Positions 5,160 through 5,397 of a stretch of 5,397 bases of DNA are shown piece by piece; the first letter of the stretch is position 1, and the number at the start of each line of letters is the position of its first letter. The position numbers and the translations under genes are program-made. This stretch comes from Chitinophagaceae bacterium (GTDB lineage Bacteria > Bacteroidota > Bacteroidia > Chitinophagales > Chitinophagaceae): positions 1 to 5,397 of the forward strand of contig JANYEU010000366.1 in assembly GCA_025362915.1 (NCBI GenBank). The letters run 5' to 3'. The notes beneath the pieces were generated by a model. That model did not search any database, had not been told where the DNA came from, and worked only from the letters and a program-made list of their open reading frames with translations.

Positions 5160-5397
5160 CTAGTCTCCCGGCGACATGGTGGTTATGGAACTCCACACCA
5201 AAGGGTCGGTATCATTGCCTTTATAGGCCGATGCAAAAGGATAAGGTGTATTGGGTGTAAGCCCCGTAATGGTGATACTATGCCCATTGCTATGCCTAAA
5301 AAACCAATCATTAATGTTTGCAGGAGTAGGCCCCAACGATGTTTTCCAGAAGGCAAAAATGGTTCCATGGGTGGTAACAATGGGTTTATCCACTTTT
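5160..5397 (-). CDS. 3' end of a convergent gene, FN3-like C-terminus, partial
   Basis: Reading the minus strand from the right edge, an open frame of about 79 codons ends with TAG at 5162-5160. The codon at 5393-5391 is GTG preceded by an AAA codon, and there is no upstream stop, so I read this as the C-terminal part of a longer protein cut by the window edge rather than a short gene. The visible end contains TTHGTIFAFWKTS, then SITITGLTPNTPYPFA and PLVWSSITTM before the terminal SPGD. The GLTPNTxY turn followed by a strand and a W-S-x-x-T-T end is typical of the last half of a fibronectin type III domain, a binding or spacer fold. I do not recognise the family. The gene converges on the T9SS cargo gene and probably shares the terminator at 5010-5047. 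The protein could be a short FN3-type hypothetical or a larger secreted protein; no T9SS tail is present at this C-terminus. Confidence 0.65.
   Translation of the reverse strand, partial: KVDKPIVTTHGTIFAFWKTSLGPTPANINDWFFRHSNGHSITITGLTPNTPYPFASAYKGNDTDPLVWSSITTMSPGD

Noticed and set aside
5183..5380. Second minus-strand frame near the right edge
   Set aside because: Overlaps the frame ending at 5160, which runs open to the window edge and has FN3-like end motifs; this one has a Leu/Pro-rich nonspecific product.

Overview
The window looks like part of a Bacteroidota chromosome, most plausibly Chitinophagaceae-like or a related environmental lineage; I cannot name the genus. The main evidence is a canonical C-terminal type IX secretion (T9SS) sorting domain preceded by an LPVKF...FN3-like segment (protein from 2923-4977). 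Supporting signs are a small secreted protein ending in a PxDGG-hydrophobic-basic tail, AT-rich leaders without strong Shine-Dalgarno sites, and AGT-type 7-base tracts in the noncoding DNA.

Layout. Bases 1-67 hold a strong 12-bp hairpin, probably the end of an upstream unit. A small secreted or membrane-tethered protein of 85 aa follows (68-325), with a second, weaker hairpin behind it (356-387). An AT-rich gap (326-596) precedes a GntR-type regulator with a LacI-like sensor domain (597-1628). After 49 bases comes a secreted GH28 polygalacturonase with all four family motifs (1678-2895). After another 27 bases comes a 684-aa T9SS cargo protein (2923-4977) made of a signal peptide, an IPT/TIG domain, seven FG-GAP/VCBS-type repeats (probably one seven-bladed propeller), an FN3-like domain and the sorting tail. 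A clear rho-independent terminator (5010-5047) closes this same-strand set. The right edge carries the 3' end of a convergent minus-strand gene (5160-5397, FN3-like C-terminus).

How it may work together (inference): the regulator senses a sugar or oligosaccharide and controls a short pectin/polygalacturonate unit. The hydrolase cuts homogalacturonan, and the propeller protein, exported through T9SS and held at the cell surface or released, may bind the polymer or the plant surface. No SusC/SusD pair, transporter or uronate catabolism gene is visible here.

The most unusual observations are the PFDGG-tailed small protein, the 7-base AGT-phased tracts directly behind the stop codons of both convergent genes, and the recently homogenised DNA between two propeller blades. 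I see no CRISPR array, insertion sequence, tRNA or rRNA. No clearly new multi-gene system is evident.
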